Shown here: piece by piece, positions 17,201 through 25,085 of the stretch | Layout of the letters: the number at the start of each line of letters is the position of its first letter | How positions within the stretch are numbered: the stretch's first letter is position 1 | NCBI GenBank assembly: GCA_033283325.1 | Contig: JAWMQO010000001.1 | Span: 1,054,001-1,118,000, forward strand | DNA: 64,000 nucleotides | From: Mangrovimicrobium sp033283325 | GTDB lineage: Bacteria > Pseudomonadota > Gammaproteobacteria > Pseudomonadales > Halieaceae | Direction of reading: 5' to 3' | Program-made: the position numbers and the translations under genes | Notes under the pieces: generated by a model | Told to the model about the DNA's origin: nothing | Seen by the model: the letters and a program-made list of their open reading frames with translations, nothing else | Databases searched by the model: none

Positions 17201-17860
17201 ATGACTGGCAAGCCGGACAACAGCAGCACGACCGGCGCGCGGCGCCGTCGCAGGTCCGCGACACACTTGCGGTCGCTGATAGAGGAGGCCGCCGCGGGCG
17301 AGTTCCGCGACCGCGGCTACAGTGGCGCGACCACTGCAGTAATCGCCCGTCGCGCGGGGGTTACCGAAGCGCAGCTGTTCCGCTATTTTCCTACAAAAGC
17401 CGCCCTGTTCCGGGAGTCGGTGTTTCGCCCGCTGGAAGCGCAATTCCTGCGCTTCAACGTGGAACACCTTGAGGGGTCAGGGTTGCCGGAGGACTATCGT
17501 GAAAGCGCCCGGCGCTACATTGCCGACCTGCAGGACTTCATCGACCAGCACGCGGGTTCCCTGCTGTCGCTGATCGTGGCGCAGGCCTATGAAGCCGAAG
17601 GCGTTACCGGAATGGGCGAGATGGAGGGGCTGGGAGACTACTTCGAGCTGGGTGCGAAGGTCATGAAGCAGCGCATGCCGGGGACGAAGCATCGCGTCGA
17701 ACCACGCCTGATGGTGCGTGCCTCATTCGCCGCCGTGCTCGCCGCCGTGCTGTTTCGTGACTGGCTGTTCCCGTCCAGCCTTGGCAGCCGGCAGAAGGTC
17801 AGTGAAGCCTTGATCGACTTCGTGCTCGACGGCCTCAACGCCAATTCTCAGGAGGATTGA
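17201..17860 (+). CDS. TetR-family transcriptional regulator
   Basis: A 219-aa TetR-type repressor. The N-terminal helix-turn-helix reads GYSGATTAVIARRAGVTEAQLFRYFPTK in part, with the conserved LFRYF of the recognition region. A larger alpha-helical ligand-binding domain follows. It sits directly after the two TonB receptors and is the obvious candidate to control them (inference). Its last 13 bp overlap the convergent antiporter gene. The inducer is unknown. Confidence 0.87.
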   Translation: MTGKPDNSSTTGARRRRRSATHLRSLIEEAAAGEFRDRGYSGATTAVIARRAGVTEAQLFRYFPTKAALFRESVFRPLEAQFLRFNVEHLEGSGLPEDYRESARRYIADLQDFIDQHAGSLLSLIVAQAYEAEGVTGMGEMEGLGDYFELGAKVMKQRMPGTKHRVEPRLMVRASFAAVLAAVLFRDWLFPSSLGSRQKVSEALIDFVLDGLNANSQED

Positions 17861-19662
17861 GTCGCCGGTTCGAGAGCGAGGCTGGCGACGGTCCACCCGG
17901 GCGTCAGCTGGTTCGCCCAGCGTTTGGAATAGGGGAGTAGCCTCCCGCGTTCGTTCCAGGCGGCGAGCAGTATACGCTCCTTGTGGCCATCCTCGAGGAA
18001 CTGTTCAAAGCTGTAGTTCTCGCTCAGCCGGGTCGCCTTGATTTCAGCCCCGCGGCTGACATAGCTCTGCAACTTGGAAAGGCTGACATCCTCCGCAAAC
18101 AGGCGCCTGCCGGGTAATTCGCGGGAGGGCTGTCGCTTGCTGTTCTTCTCTTCGTCGGTCTCCAGTGTCACCGGCAGACGATACACCTCCTGGCGGCCAA
18201 AATGGTGCGCGAAGTAGGTACAGGCCAGCCGGTTGAGCTCGCCGTTGCGGGACATGGCGAACAGGCGGCCGATGCCCGAAAGGTCGAGTGTGCGCTCGGC
18301 GTGGTCCGACATCGGGTTGCCGAAGTAAGTGGGCAGTCCCGCCATGCGGGCCTTGCGCAGGCTGTCCCAGTCGTTGTCGGCGACGATGACATTAAACCCC
18401 GCGTCTGCCAGGGCCTTACCCAGTGGAATCGAGAAGGTGTTGGAGCCGAGAATCAGCACGCCCTCCGGCGCAGGAGCTGCAGCGCCCAGTGCCAGCGCCA
18501 GCGGTCGGGCAGTCAGGCTCTGCAGGGCGACGGTGCCGGCAATGACGGCGAAGGCCAGGGGAACAAGCACCTCGGCGTCCCTGACGCCCTCGGCCATGAG
18601 ACGCTCCGCGAAGACCGCGGTAATCGCCGCTGCCACGATGCCGCGCGGGCCGATCCAGCCGAGCAGGGCGCGTTCGCGCCAGCTCAGGGAGGAGCCGATG
18701 GTGCACAGGGCAACTTTGAGCGGGCGGGCGAATATCTGGATGCCCAGCATGAGCCACAGGGCGGGCCAGCCTATCGCCCGTAACTGGTCGAAATCCAGGC
18801 GCGCGGCCAACAAAATGAAGAGCACTGAAATGAGCAGTATGCTCAGGCTCTCCTTGAAATCGAGCAGGCTGCGAATGTGGATGCCGGGCGTATTGGCCAG
18901 CCATACGCCCATCACCGTGACTGCGAGCAGGCCGGACTCGTGGGCCAGGGTGTCGGAAAGGGTGTAGACGGCGAAAACCACCAGCAGCGTAGCCACATTG
19001 TGCAGGAACTGGGGTATCCAGTAGCGGCGCAGTGCTAGCCCCCAGAACCAGCCCCCGGCGGCGCCGACCAGTCCGCCCACGGCGAACACGTACATCAGCT
19101 TCAGCACCAGGTCCAGCCAGTTGGTGATTTCCTGGCTGGCGATGACCACCGAAAAGGTGATGACCGCGAAGATGGCCCCCAGCGGGTCGACGAGTATGCC
19201 TTCCCAGCGCAGGATATTGGACACTGCCCGGGTCGGGCGTACCGCCTGAAGCATGGGCATGATGACGGTAGGTCCGGTCACCGTCATGATGGCGCCGAAC
19301 AAAAAGGCAATTCCCCAGTCGAGTCCCACCAGCCAGTGCGCCATAGCCGCCACCAGCAGCCAGATAATGACCAGGCCCCAACTGATCAGTCGCCTGACGA
19401 CATCGCCATGGCCGCGAATTTCTTCCCTGTTGAGGGTAAGGCTGCCTTCAAAAATGATTACCGCGACGGCAAGGGAAATAAAGGGGAACAGCAGGGCGCC
19501 GAACAGGAGGTCGGGGTTGAGAATGCCGCTCACTGGTCCCATCAGCAGCCCGGAGGCGAGCAGGAAGAGGATCGCCGGCACCCGCAGGCGCCACGCGAGC
19601 CATTGTGAAAACAGTGTAAGCAGGCCGATACTGACGAGAATCAGAAGTACCGATTGTGGCAT
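17848..19662 (-). CDS. CPA-type cation:proton antiporter with C-terminal Rossmann domain
   Basis: A 604-aa protein: about 12 membrane helices (residues 1-385) then a cytoplasmic domain. The helices carry TGPTVIMPML and WEGILVDPLGA, the ion-translocating motifs of the CPA1/CPA2 family. The cytoplasmic part begins GVLILGSNTFSIPLGKALADAG, a TrkA-N/KTN-like nucleotide-binding fold as in Kef and RosB-like exchangers. AAGGA precedes the ATG. It probably exchanges Na+ or K+ for protons in the inner membrane, with nucleotide control of activity; ion specificity is unknown. Confidence 0.85.
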   Translation of the reverse strand: MPQSVLLILVSIGLLTLFSQWLAWRLRVPAILFLLASGLLMGPVSGILNPDLLFGALLFPFISLAVAVIIFEGSLTLNREEIRGHGDVVRRLISWGLVIIWLLVAAMAHWLVGLDWGIAFLFGAIMTVTGPTVIMPMLQAVRPTRAVSNILRWEGILVDPLGAIFAVITFSVVIASQEITNWLDLVLKLMYVFAVGGLVGAAGGWFWGLALRRYWIPQFLHNVATLLVVFAVYTLSDTLAHESGLLAVTVMGVWLANTPGIHIRSLLDFKESLSILLISVLFILLAARLDFDQLRAIGWPALWLMLGIQIFARPLKVALCTIGSSLSWRERALLGWIGPRGIVAAAITAVFAERLMAEGVRDAEVLVPLAFAVIAGTVALQSLTARPLALALGAAAPAPEGVLILGSNTFSIPLGKALADAGFNVIVADNDWDSLRKARMAGLPTYFGNPMSDHAERTLDLSGIGRLFAMSRNGELNRLACTYFAHHFGRQEVYRLPVTLETDEEKNSKRQPSRELPGRRLFAEDVSLSKLQSYVSRGAEIKATRLSENYSFEQFLEDGHKERILLAAWNERGRLLPYSKRWANQLTPGWTVASLALEPATQSS

Positions 19663-19810
19663 CAGGGGTCCTTGCCGGAACAGTGTGTTCGCAGCATGGT
19701 ACGCGAGCGGTTGCCGCTGGTGAAGTCACTCGAACATGCGCACCTGCGCAGGCCCGATCAGCGCCGGACCGGGGCCGGGAATCAGGTCGAGGGGGAAAAA
19801 GCGTGCGTGA

Positions 19811-19854
19811 GCTGTCCGGACATTACTCTGCCCCGAGTATAGCGTCCGGACAGC
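19811..19854. promoter_or_regulatory. Inverted repeat with nested stem upstream of the antiporter
   Basis: GCTGTCCGGAC (19811-19821) and GTCCGGACAGC (19844-19854) are exact inverted copies 22 bp apart. A further TACTC/GAGTA pair inside the spacer extends the stem. It lies 10 bp beyond the small membrane gene and about 150 bp before the antiporter. Read on the minus strand it is followed, after a gap, by a T/C-rich run, so it could be a weak terminator; as DNA it could be an operator. Confidence 0.45.
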
Positions 19855-19863
19855 CCCGCACGT

Positions 19864-20004
19864 TCAGAGAACCAGTCCGCTGATTGCGATGACAGTTACA
19901 ATTCCAAGAGTCAACGCAGCCAGTGCGAAACTGGTAGGCCCCCCGGCCGGTTCTTGTGCCCCATTGATCAGGTATGCACTTGTTTTTTTTGTATTCACGT
20001 TCAT
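19864..20004 (-). CDS. Small membrane protein, 46 aa
   Basis: A short frame reads from MNVNTKKTSAYLING to a TGA stop. The N-terminal half is polar and basic. The C-terminal half, FALAALTLGIVTVIAISGLV, is one clean membrane helix. An ATG two codons upstream (20010) is an alternative start, with GGA before it. The polar-then-helix layout and the snug fit between the two intergenic hairpin regions argue that it is real. No function can be assigned. It is on the same strand as the antiporter and 200 bp upstream, so a role with that transporter is possible but unproven. Confidence 0.5.
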   Translation of the reverse strand: MNVNTKKTSAYLINGAQEPAGGPTSFALAALTLGIVTVIAISGLVL

Positions 20005-20120
20005 CACCATTCCATGTAATGGATGAAGTCCCTACGCGCCTGATTCTAGGTTCCACTTTGCGCGCCCGGCCAGTGCCTGTTCTTACAGATGTGAACCAGG
20101 TTCCACTCTCAGTCGGGCAC

Positions 20121-20136
20121 TGTGATCCATGTCACG
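20121..20136. promoter_or_regulatory. CRP/Vfr-like site upstream of the DUF4124 gene
   Basis: TGTGA-TCCATG-TCACG matches the CRP consensus TGTGA-N6-TCACA at nine of ten defined bases. It is about 88 bp before the DUF4124 start, and a TATACT -10-like hexamer sits at 20172-20177. This spacing would suit a class I activator site. It is a single match judged by eye. Confidence 0.4.
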
Positions 20137-20208
20137 CAAATTGCACGGGAAAAGCCTTCCCGGCGCTGGGCTATACTTGCGCAGGGATGGATGAAGGAGA
20201 GTGGCAGT

Positions 20209-20736
20209 ATGAAATTGCCCGTGGCGCTCCCGGCTCTGGGTGTGCTTGTCGTCGCGGTATTCGCCGCAGCGCTGGCCGCCGGTGACGCGACCACCGTTTA
20301 TCGCAGGGTGGACGAGCAGGGTGTGGTCAGCTTTTCCGATGTGCCGCCCGCGGACAGCGAATCGGCGGAGGCGATGACCATCAGGGTTCCAGGCAGCCGG
20401 GAAGACCCCGCGGCGCAACAACGGCTGGACGCGATGCGGGAAACCACCGATCGTATGGCGGCGGATCGCAGGGAACGGGAAAAGCACCGTGCGCAAATGC
20501 GCGAACTGGCGGCGCGCAATTCGCCACCCCTGCAGTCCTATCAAGAGCCCGGGGCCTCGATGGGTGGGGATTGGTATTACCCTTATTCAGGCGCCTGGAA
20601 CTACCCTCGCAGGCTGCCGAATCAGCACAGGCCGCCACATCACCGGCCACCGCTGGCGCCCGGTATCGATACCGAAGCCTGGTCCCGTACGCACAACTCC
20701 CAGTTGATGCGCCCGATACTCCCCCGCGGCGAGTGA
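20209..20736 (+). CDS. DUF4124 domain protein, secreted
   Basis: A 175-aa protein starting MKLPVALPALG after AAGGAGAG. A signal peptide (to about residue 23) precedes a DUF4124 core, TVYRRVDEQGVVSFSDVPP, the short sheet motif common in gammaproteobacterial envelope proteins. A charged helix (about residues 60-105) and a Pro/His/Tyr-rich tail follow. DUF4124 proteins are thought to act in the periplasm; the function here is unknown. An upstream ATG (20122) would add 29 residues lacking signal-peptide character and was rejected. Confidence 0.75.
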   Translation: MKLPVALPALGVLVVAVFAAALAAGDATTVYRRVDEQGVVSFSDVPPADSESAEAMTIRVPGSREDPAAQQRLDAMRETTDRMAADRREREKHRAQMRELAARNSPPLQSYQEPGASMGGDWYYPYSGAWNYPRRLPNQHRPPHHRPPLAPGIDTEAWSRTHNSQLMRPILPRGE

Positions 20737-20758
20737 CTGCAAGTCCCGGCAGCACCGT

Positions 20759-20787
20759 TTGCTCCACCGGCTCCCCTGGTCTAGAAT
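20759..20787 (+). promoter_or_regulatory. Promoter of the thiamine-uptake operon
   Basis: TTGCTC (20759-20764) and TAGAAT (20782-20787) have the optimal 17-bp spacing. Transcription would begin about 20794, at the first stem of the riboswitch. Confidence 0.65.
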
Positions 20788-20790
20788 CGG

Positions 20791-20884
20791 CACCCTCCTG
20801 AGGGGAGGCCCTGGGCCTGAGACGTCGCCTGCCGCGACGAACCCTTTGAACCTGATCCGGGTAATGCCGGCGTAGGGATAGGTG
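20791..20884 (+). ncRNA. TPP riboswitch (THI element)
   Basis: The thi-box core is present in order: GGGGAGGCCC-TGGGC-CTGAGA, a variable hairpin (GTCGCCTGCCGCGAC), then ACCCTTTGAACCTGATCCGG and GTAATGCCGGCGTAGGGA. CACC (20791) pairs with GGTG (20884) to close P1. TPP binding lowers expression of downstream genes. The downstream leader can form a stem that hides the Shine-Dalgarno of the receptor: TTGC-G-CCCC (20912-20920) with GGGGGCAA (20957-20964). This suggests translational control. Confidence 0.95.
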
Positions 20885-20967
20885 CAATCAAGTCGTTGTT
20901 TCGCAGTTTTTTTGCGCCCCTGCGCCGCTCGCCGGTACTCGAAAAGCAAGGCCTATGGGGGCAAGCG

Positions 20968-23106
20968 ATGAACAAACGACAGCTGCAACTCGCCGCGTTA
21001 TTTACTCTCTCCAGTGCCAGCCTGGCTTCGCATGGTGAACAACTGGAGGAAATCGTCGTCACGGCAGACTTTCGCCCGGCAGACCTCCTCACCACCCCCG
21101 CCAGCGTGAGCGTGGTCGGGAAACTGGAGATGGCAGAACGCAGCGCCCGCCACCTGGAAGACATCCTCAGTGCCGTTCCCAATGTCAGCTGGAGCTCCGG
21201 CGCCTCGCGTAGCCGCTTCGTCCAGCTGCGCGGAGTTGGGGATCTCGAGCAGTACGCAGAACCCAAGTACTATCCCTCCGTCGGCCTGCTCGTCGACGAC
21301 CTCGAGCTGGGCGCCATCGCCAGTGCCGGCATGCTCTTTGACGCCGCCCAGGTCGAGGTTTTACGCGGACCGCAGGGCACGCGCTTTGGCGCCAGCGGGC
21401 ACGCTGGCATGATTCGTATCAATACCGCTCGGCCAACGGATGTTTTCGAGGCGAGACTGACCGGTGGTATCGCCAACTACGGTAGCTATCACGCCGGCGC
21501 CGTGCTCAGTGGGCCCCTCGGCGAAAGCCTGGCAGGGCGTCTCGCCCTGCAACAGAACCGCGGCGACGGCTATGTCGAAAATGCCTACACCGGCGACGAC
21601 AGCGCCGACTTCGACGAAACCACCCTTCGCGCCCGGCTCAACTGGGAGCCAGGCAATATCGGCCACTACCAGTTCAGCTACCTGCATTTCGAAAGCGACA
21701 ACGGCTACGACGCCTTCTCCCTGCAAAACGACCGGACCACCTGGAGCGACCAGCCGGGCAGCGATGCGCAGGACCTCGATGGCCTCAGCGCGCGAGGCGA
21801 GTGGGCCCTTGGCACGGGCGCCCAGCTACAGGCTATCGCTACATGGCTGGAGACGGACTCTCTGTACGACTACGATGTCGACTGGGTCTCCGCTCCGGTT
21901 TGCGAAAACGCCACCTGTTCCTATGGTCACGATACGGCGCGGGAAAGTTTCGCCAGGGATCGTGAGCAGGGCACACTTGAGCTGCGCTTGCTTGGCGGCG
22001 CAGATGATATTTCACGGGGAAGCCTGCGTTACGTGCTGGGCCTGTATGCAAATCGCAACGAAGAAACAATGGATTATGCCTACCCCAGTTTGTGGTACGG
22101 CGATTATGAAAGCCGCTCGAACTACCAGACACAGCGCTACGCGATTTACGGCGAACTGGAGTACGGGTTGAGCGAGCGCCTTGCACTGAGCGGCGGCCTG
22201 CGGATCGAGCATTTCGAGGACGAGTACAGCGACAGCAATGGCGTCGACAGGGACAGCGACGACCAGTTGTTTGACGGCGAACTCAGCCTGGAATACCGGA
22301 TCGCCGACAACGCCTTTGCCTACGCGACCCTGGCGCTGGCGGAGAAACCCGGTGGCTCCAACGTCGCGGCAGGTTCCCAGTTCGCATTCATGAGCCCCGG
22401 CTTCCAGGAATTCATGGCGGGCAAGTTGCGCTTCGGAGAAGAGTCCCTGTTCAACCGTGAAATCGGCCTGAAGTTGCGGGCCTTCGACGACCGGCTCTCT
22501 CTGCGCACTGCCATTTTTTACGCCACTCGTGAAAACGCCCAGTTGGAAAGCTGGATGTGGGATGCTGCAGCCGGTCTTTGGATCGGCTATCTCGACAGCG
22601 CTTCGGATGCCACCAACTACGGCCTCGAAGTGGAGAGCGATTTCGCCCTGAGTCACTCCATCGACCTCTACGCCAGCATCGGCCTGCTCGAGACGGAGGT
22701 GGATGAAATCAATACTTTCGATCTCGACGAGAACCGCTTCGTCACGCACAAGGGGCGCGAGCAGGCCAAGTCGCCCGGCTTCCAGTACAACGTCGGCATG
22801 CGCCTGGCGCTGCCCTTCGGCATGCAGGCTTCCCTGGAGGCAGAGGGCAGGGACGAGAGCTACTACGGTTATTACCACAACGGCAAACTCGATGGCTATG
22901 ACCTGCTCAACGCCAGCCTGGGCTGGTCCTCGCAGCGCTTCGAACTTACCCTCTGGGGCCGCAACCTGGCGGACGAGGAATACGCGGTTCACGGGCTGTA
23001 TGTCGCTGCAGACCCGCGGGACGACTTCGGCGCCTGGGCCAACCAGACCTACTACCAACTCGGTGCGCCGCGAACCTACGGCGTCGATTTCAGCTGGCAG
23101 ATGTAG
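20968..23106 (+). CDS. TonB-dependent receptor under TPP riboswitch control, probable thiamine transporter
   Basis: A 712-aa outer membrane receptor: signal peptide MNKRQLQLAALFTLSSASLA, TonB-box-like LEEIVVTADF, plug with VEVLRGPQGTRFGASGHAG, and a barrel ending VDFSWQM. The ATG at 20968 is chosen over one 24 codons upstream because the signal peptide starts here and GGGGGC lies before it. The TPP riboswitch and the downstream PnuC-type gene indicate uptake of thiamine or a thiamine precursor across the outer membrane. Such THI-regulated receptor/permease pairs have been described in Proteobacteria by comparative genomics. It is clearly different from the tandem receptors at 12-17 kb. Confidence 0.9.
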   Translation: MNKRQLQLAALFTLSSASLASHGEQLEEIVVTADFRPADLLTTPASVSVVGKLEMAERSARHLEDILSAVPNVSWSSGASRSRFVQLRGVGDLEQYAEPKYYPSVGLLVDDLELGAIASAGMLFDAAQVEVLRGPQGTRFGASGHAGMIRINTARPTDVFEARLTGGIANYGSYHAGAVLSGPLGESLAGRLALQQNRGDGYVENAYTGDDSADFDETTLRARLNWEPGNIGHYQFSYLHFESDNGYDAFSLQNDRTTWSDQPGSDAQDLDGLSARGEWALGTGAQLQAIATWLETDSLYDYDVDWVSAPVCENATCSYGHDTARESFARDREQGTLELRLLGGADDISRGSLRYVLGLYANRNEETMDYAYPSLWYGDYESRSNYQTQRYAIYGELEYGLSERLALSGGLRIEHFEDEYSDSNGVDRDSDDQLFDGELSLEYRIADNAFAYATLALAEKPGGSNVAAGSQFAFMSPGFQEFMAGKLRFGEESLFNREIGLKLRAFDDRLSLRTAIFYATRENAQLESWMWDAAAGLWIGYLDSASDATNYGLEVESDFALSHSIDLYASIGLLETEVDEINTFDLDENRFVTHKGREQAKSPGFQYNVGMRLALPFGMQASLEAEGRDESYYGYYHNGKLDGYDLLNASLGWSSQRFELTLWGRNLADEEYAVHGLYVAADPRDDFGAWANQTYYQLGAPRTYGVDFSWQM

Positions 23107-23114
23107 GGCGGTCC

Positions 23115-23705
23115 ATGGAATTCAATACGCTTGTCGAGATCGCAGCGACCCTCTGCGGGCTGGTCTACATCCTGTTCATGATTCGCGAACGGATTATTTG
23201 CTGGCCTTTCGGCATCGCCGGCTCCCTCCTGTCGGTCTACCTTTTCGTGGACAGCCGCCTCTACTCCGAGGCGATTCTGTATTTCTTCTACGTGGTGATG
23301 GGCTTCTGGGGCTGGCAGCGCTGGGCACGGCGGGAGGCGCTGGCGGACAACCCCGTCGTTCACTACAGTTTCGCACGCCATTTACCGCTTATCGCGATTT
23401 CACTGCTCGGCAGTTATGCGCTGGGCTGGTTCTTCCACACCTACACCGACGCGGCGCGGCCGTGGGTCGACGCGACCACCACGGTATTCAGTTTCACCGC
23501 TACCTACCTTGAAGTGAAAAAAGTCCTGGAAACCTGGCTCTACTGGATCGTGCTCAACGCGGTGTCGATCTGGCTCTACGCCGACCGTTCCCTGGACATC
23601 TACGCGGCACTGATCGTGGTTTACACGCTGCTGTCCTTCTGGGGACTGATCCAGTGGTGGCTGGTCTGGCGGCGTGAACCGGTGGCGCTGCAGGTCGTGG
23701 ACTAG
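23115..23705 (+). CDS. pnuT: PnuC-family vitamin transporter, probably thiamine (PnuT)
   Basis: A 196-aa inner membrane protein with about seven helices and the PnuC fold. Family marks include WPFGIAGSLLSVYLF and FYVVMGFWGWQRW, plus a Trp-rich C-terminal half (WLYWIVLNAVSIWLY). PnuC homologues carry nicotinamide riboside, riboflavin or thiamine; regulation by the TPP riboswitch 8 bp past the receptor gene argues for thiamine (PnuT). Transport is probably facilitated diffusion driven by intracellular phosphorylation. The stop codon abuts that of the convergent MFS gene. Confidence 0.88.
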   Translation: MEFNTLVEIAATLCGLVYILFMIRERIICWPFGIAGSLLSVYLFVDSRLYSEAILYFFYVVMGFWGWQRWARREALADNPVVHYSFARHLPLIAISLLGSYALGWFFHTYTDAARPWVDATTTVFSFTATYLEVKKVLETWLYWIVLNAVSIWLYADRSLDIYAALIVVYTLLSFWGLIQWWLVWRREPVALQVVD

Positions 23706-25010
23706 CTATTCCGCAGCGGCCAGCGCCGCCTGCCGTCCGCGCTTTTCCCTGACCGTGCCAAGGAGCAAGAGGCCGGCGATGAAAAAAGCCAGCGGCGCGA
23801 GCAGCGAGACGCGGTGGTCGCCGGACCACCAGTGATTGACCAGGCCGTAGGCGATTGGCCCGATGATCGCCGCGGCCCGATTGGCCATCCCCCAGAGGCC
23901 GAACACTTCCCCGTTGCGTGATTCCGGTGTCAGGTTGCCCACAAGGGCGCGCCCGCCGGCCTGGGTGGCGCCCATTGCCAGGCCGATCAGGTTGGCGCAC
24001 ACCCAGATATGCAGGGGTTCGCTTGCGGCGGTGGCAAGTCCGATGGCGGCTATCCAGACCAACAGGCCCGCCGCGAGAGTCGGCACCGAGCCGAAGCGGT
24101 CCTGGGCATGGCCGAAACCGAAGGCGCCGAGGGCCGCTGTCAGGTTGACCACCATGATCAGTACGATCAGCTGTGTGCTGTCGAAGCCGAAGACCTCCTG
24201 GGCGAAAATTGCAGCGATCACAACCACGGTGGAAACACCCGCCTGGAACAGGGCGATGCAGGCGAGGAAGCGAAACAGGTCGGGCAGGCGCCTGGTATGG
24301 CCCAGGGTTTCCATCGTCTGCCGGAAGCTCGCAGTGATCCACCCGCTGCCCGGCGGCAGGGGGCGGGGTACGGCGCGCTCCCGCAGGAACAGGAAGGTGG
24401 GACTGGCGGTGAGGGCGAAGATCACGGCGGTGATGAGCAGCGTATAGGGAATGTACTGCGCGGCGGGCTGCCCCGCGCCCGCAGCGTACTGTATCCAGGC
24501 GAGGCAGCAGCCGAGGGTCAGGATGCCGCCAAAATAACCCAGGGCCCAGCCATAGCCGGAAATCCGTCCCATGCGCTCCGGCGGGGCGATCTCTGGCAGG
24601 AAGGCGGCGATCAGGTTCTCGCCCAGCGAGAAGGCGGTTGCCGAGAGCACAAGCATAGCGAGGGCCAGGGCCACTTCACCGGGCCCCGCCAGTGCCAGCC
24701 CCGCCGTGCCGGCGATGCAGGCGAGGGTGGTCAGCGCGAGGAAACGTTTCTTGCTGGCGTGGTAGTCGGCGAGGGCGCCGACAATCGGTCCGGCGACGAG
24801 CACCACCAGGTTCGACAGGCCGATGCCCAGGGTCCAGAGCAGGGTGGCCATCCCCGGTGAAGCGCTTGCGCGATCAGCGGCAACGACGCCGACAAAAAAC
24901 GCGCTGTATATGGTTGTCAGGACGACGGTTGTGTAGCCGGAGTTGGCGAAGTCGTAGAAGGCCCAGGCGGCGATTTCGAGCTTGCCTGCCGCTGTCCCCG
25001 GCCTGGTCAC
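23706..25010 (-). CDS. MFS transporter, UMF1 (Atg22-like) family
   Basis: A 434-aa protein with about 12 membrane helices. WAFYDFANSGYTTVVLTTIY at the start and the internal RISGYGWALGYFGG are signatures of the UMF1 family (bacterial relatives of yeast Atg22). Bacterial members are widespread and their substrates are mostly unknown. It ends back-to-back with pnuT and diverges from the glycerophosphodiesterase. Confidence 0.85.
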   Translation of the reverse strand: MTRPGTAAGKLEIAAWAFYDFANSGYTTVVLTTIYSAFFVGVVAADRASASPGMATLLWTLGIGLSNLVVLVAGPIVGALADYHASKKRFLALTTLACIAGTAGLALAGPGEVALALAMLVLSATAFSLGENLIAAFLPEIAPPERMGRISGYGWALGYFGGILTLGCCLAWIQYAAGAGQPAAQYIPYTLLITAVIFALTASPTFLFLRERAVPRPLPPGSGWITASFRQTMETLGHTRRLPDLFRFLACIALFQAGVSTVVVIAAIFAQEVFGFDSTQLIVLIMVVNLTAALGAFGFGHAQDRFGSVPTLAAGLLVWIAAIGLATAASEPLHIWVCANLIGLAMGATQAGGRALVGNLTPESRNGEVFGLWGMANRAAAIIGPIAYGLVNHWWSGDHRVSLLAPLAFFIAGLLLLGTVREKRGRQAALAAAE

Positions 25011-25085
25011 ACGCGTTTACCCGACGTCCGGGCGCGGGCTACCATGGCCTCGCATGAAGGGGACGAGCCGCCACAGAAGCAAATA

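Noticed and set aside
17840..17900. GGTTCGAGAGCG considered as a tRNA T-loop
   Set aside because: No acceptor, D or anticodon stems can be formed; it lies within the antiporter gene end.
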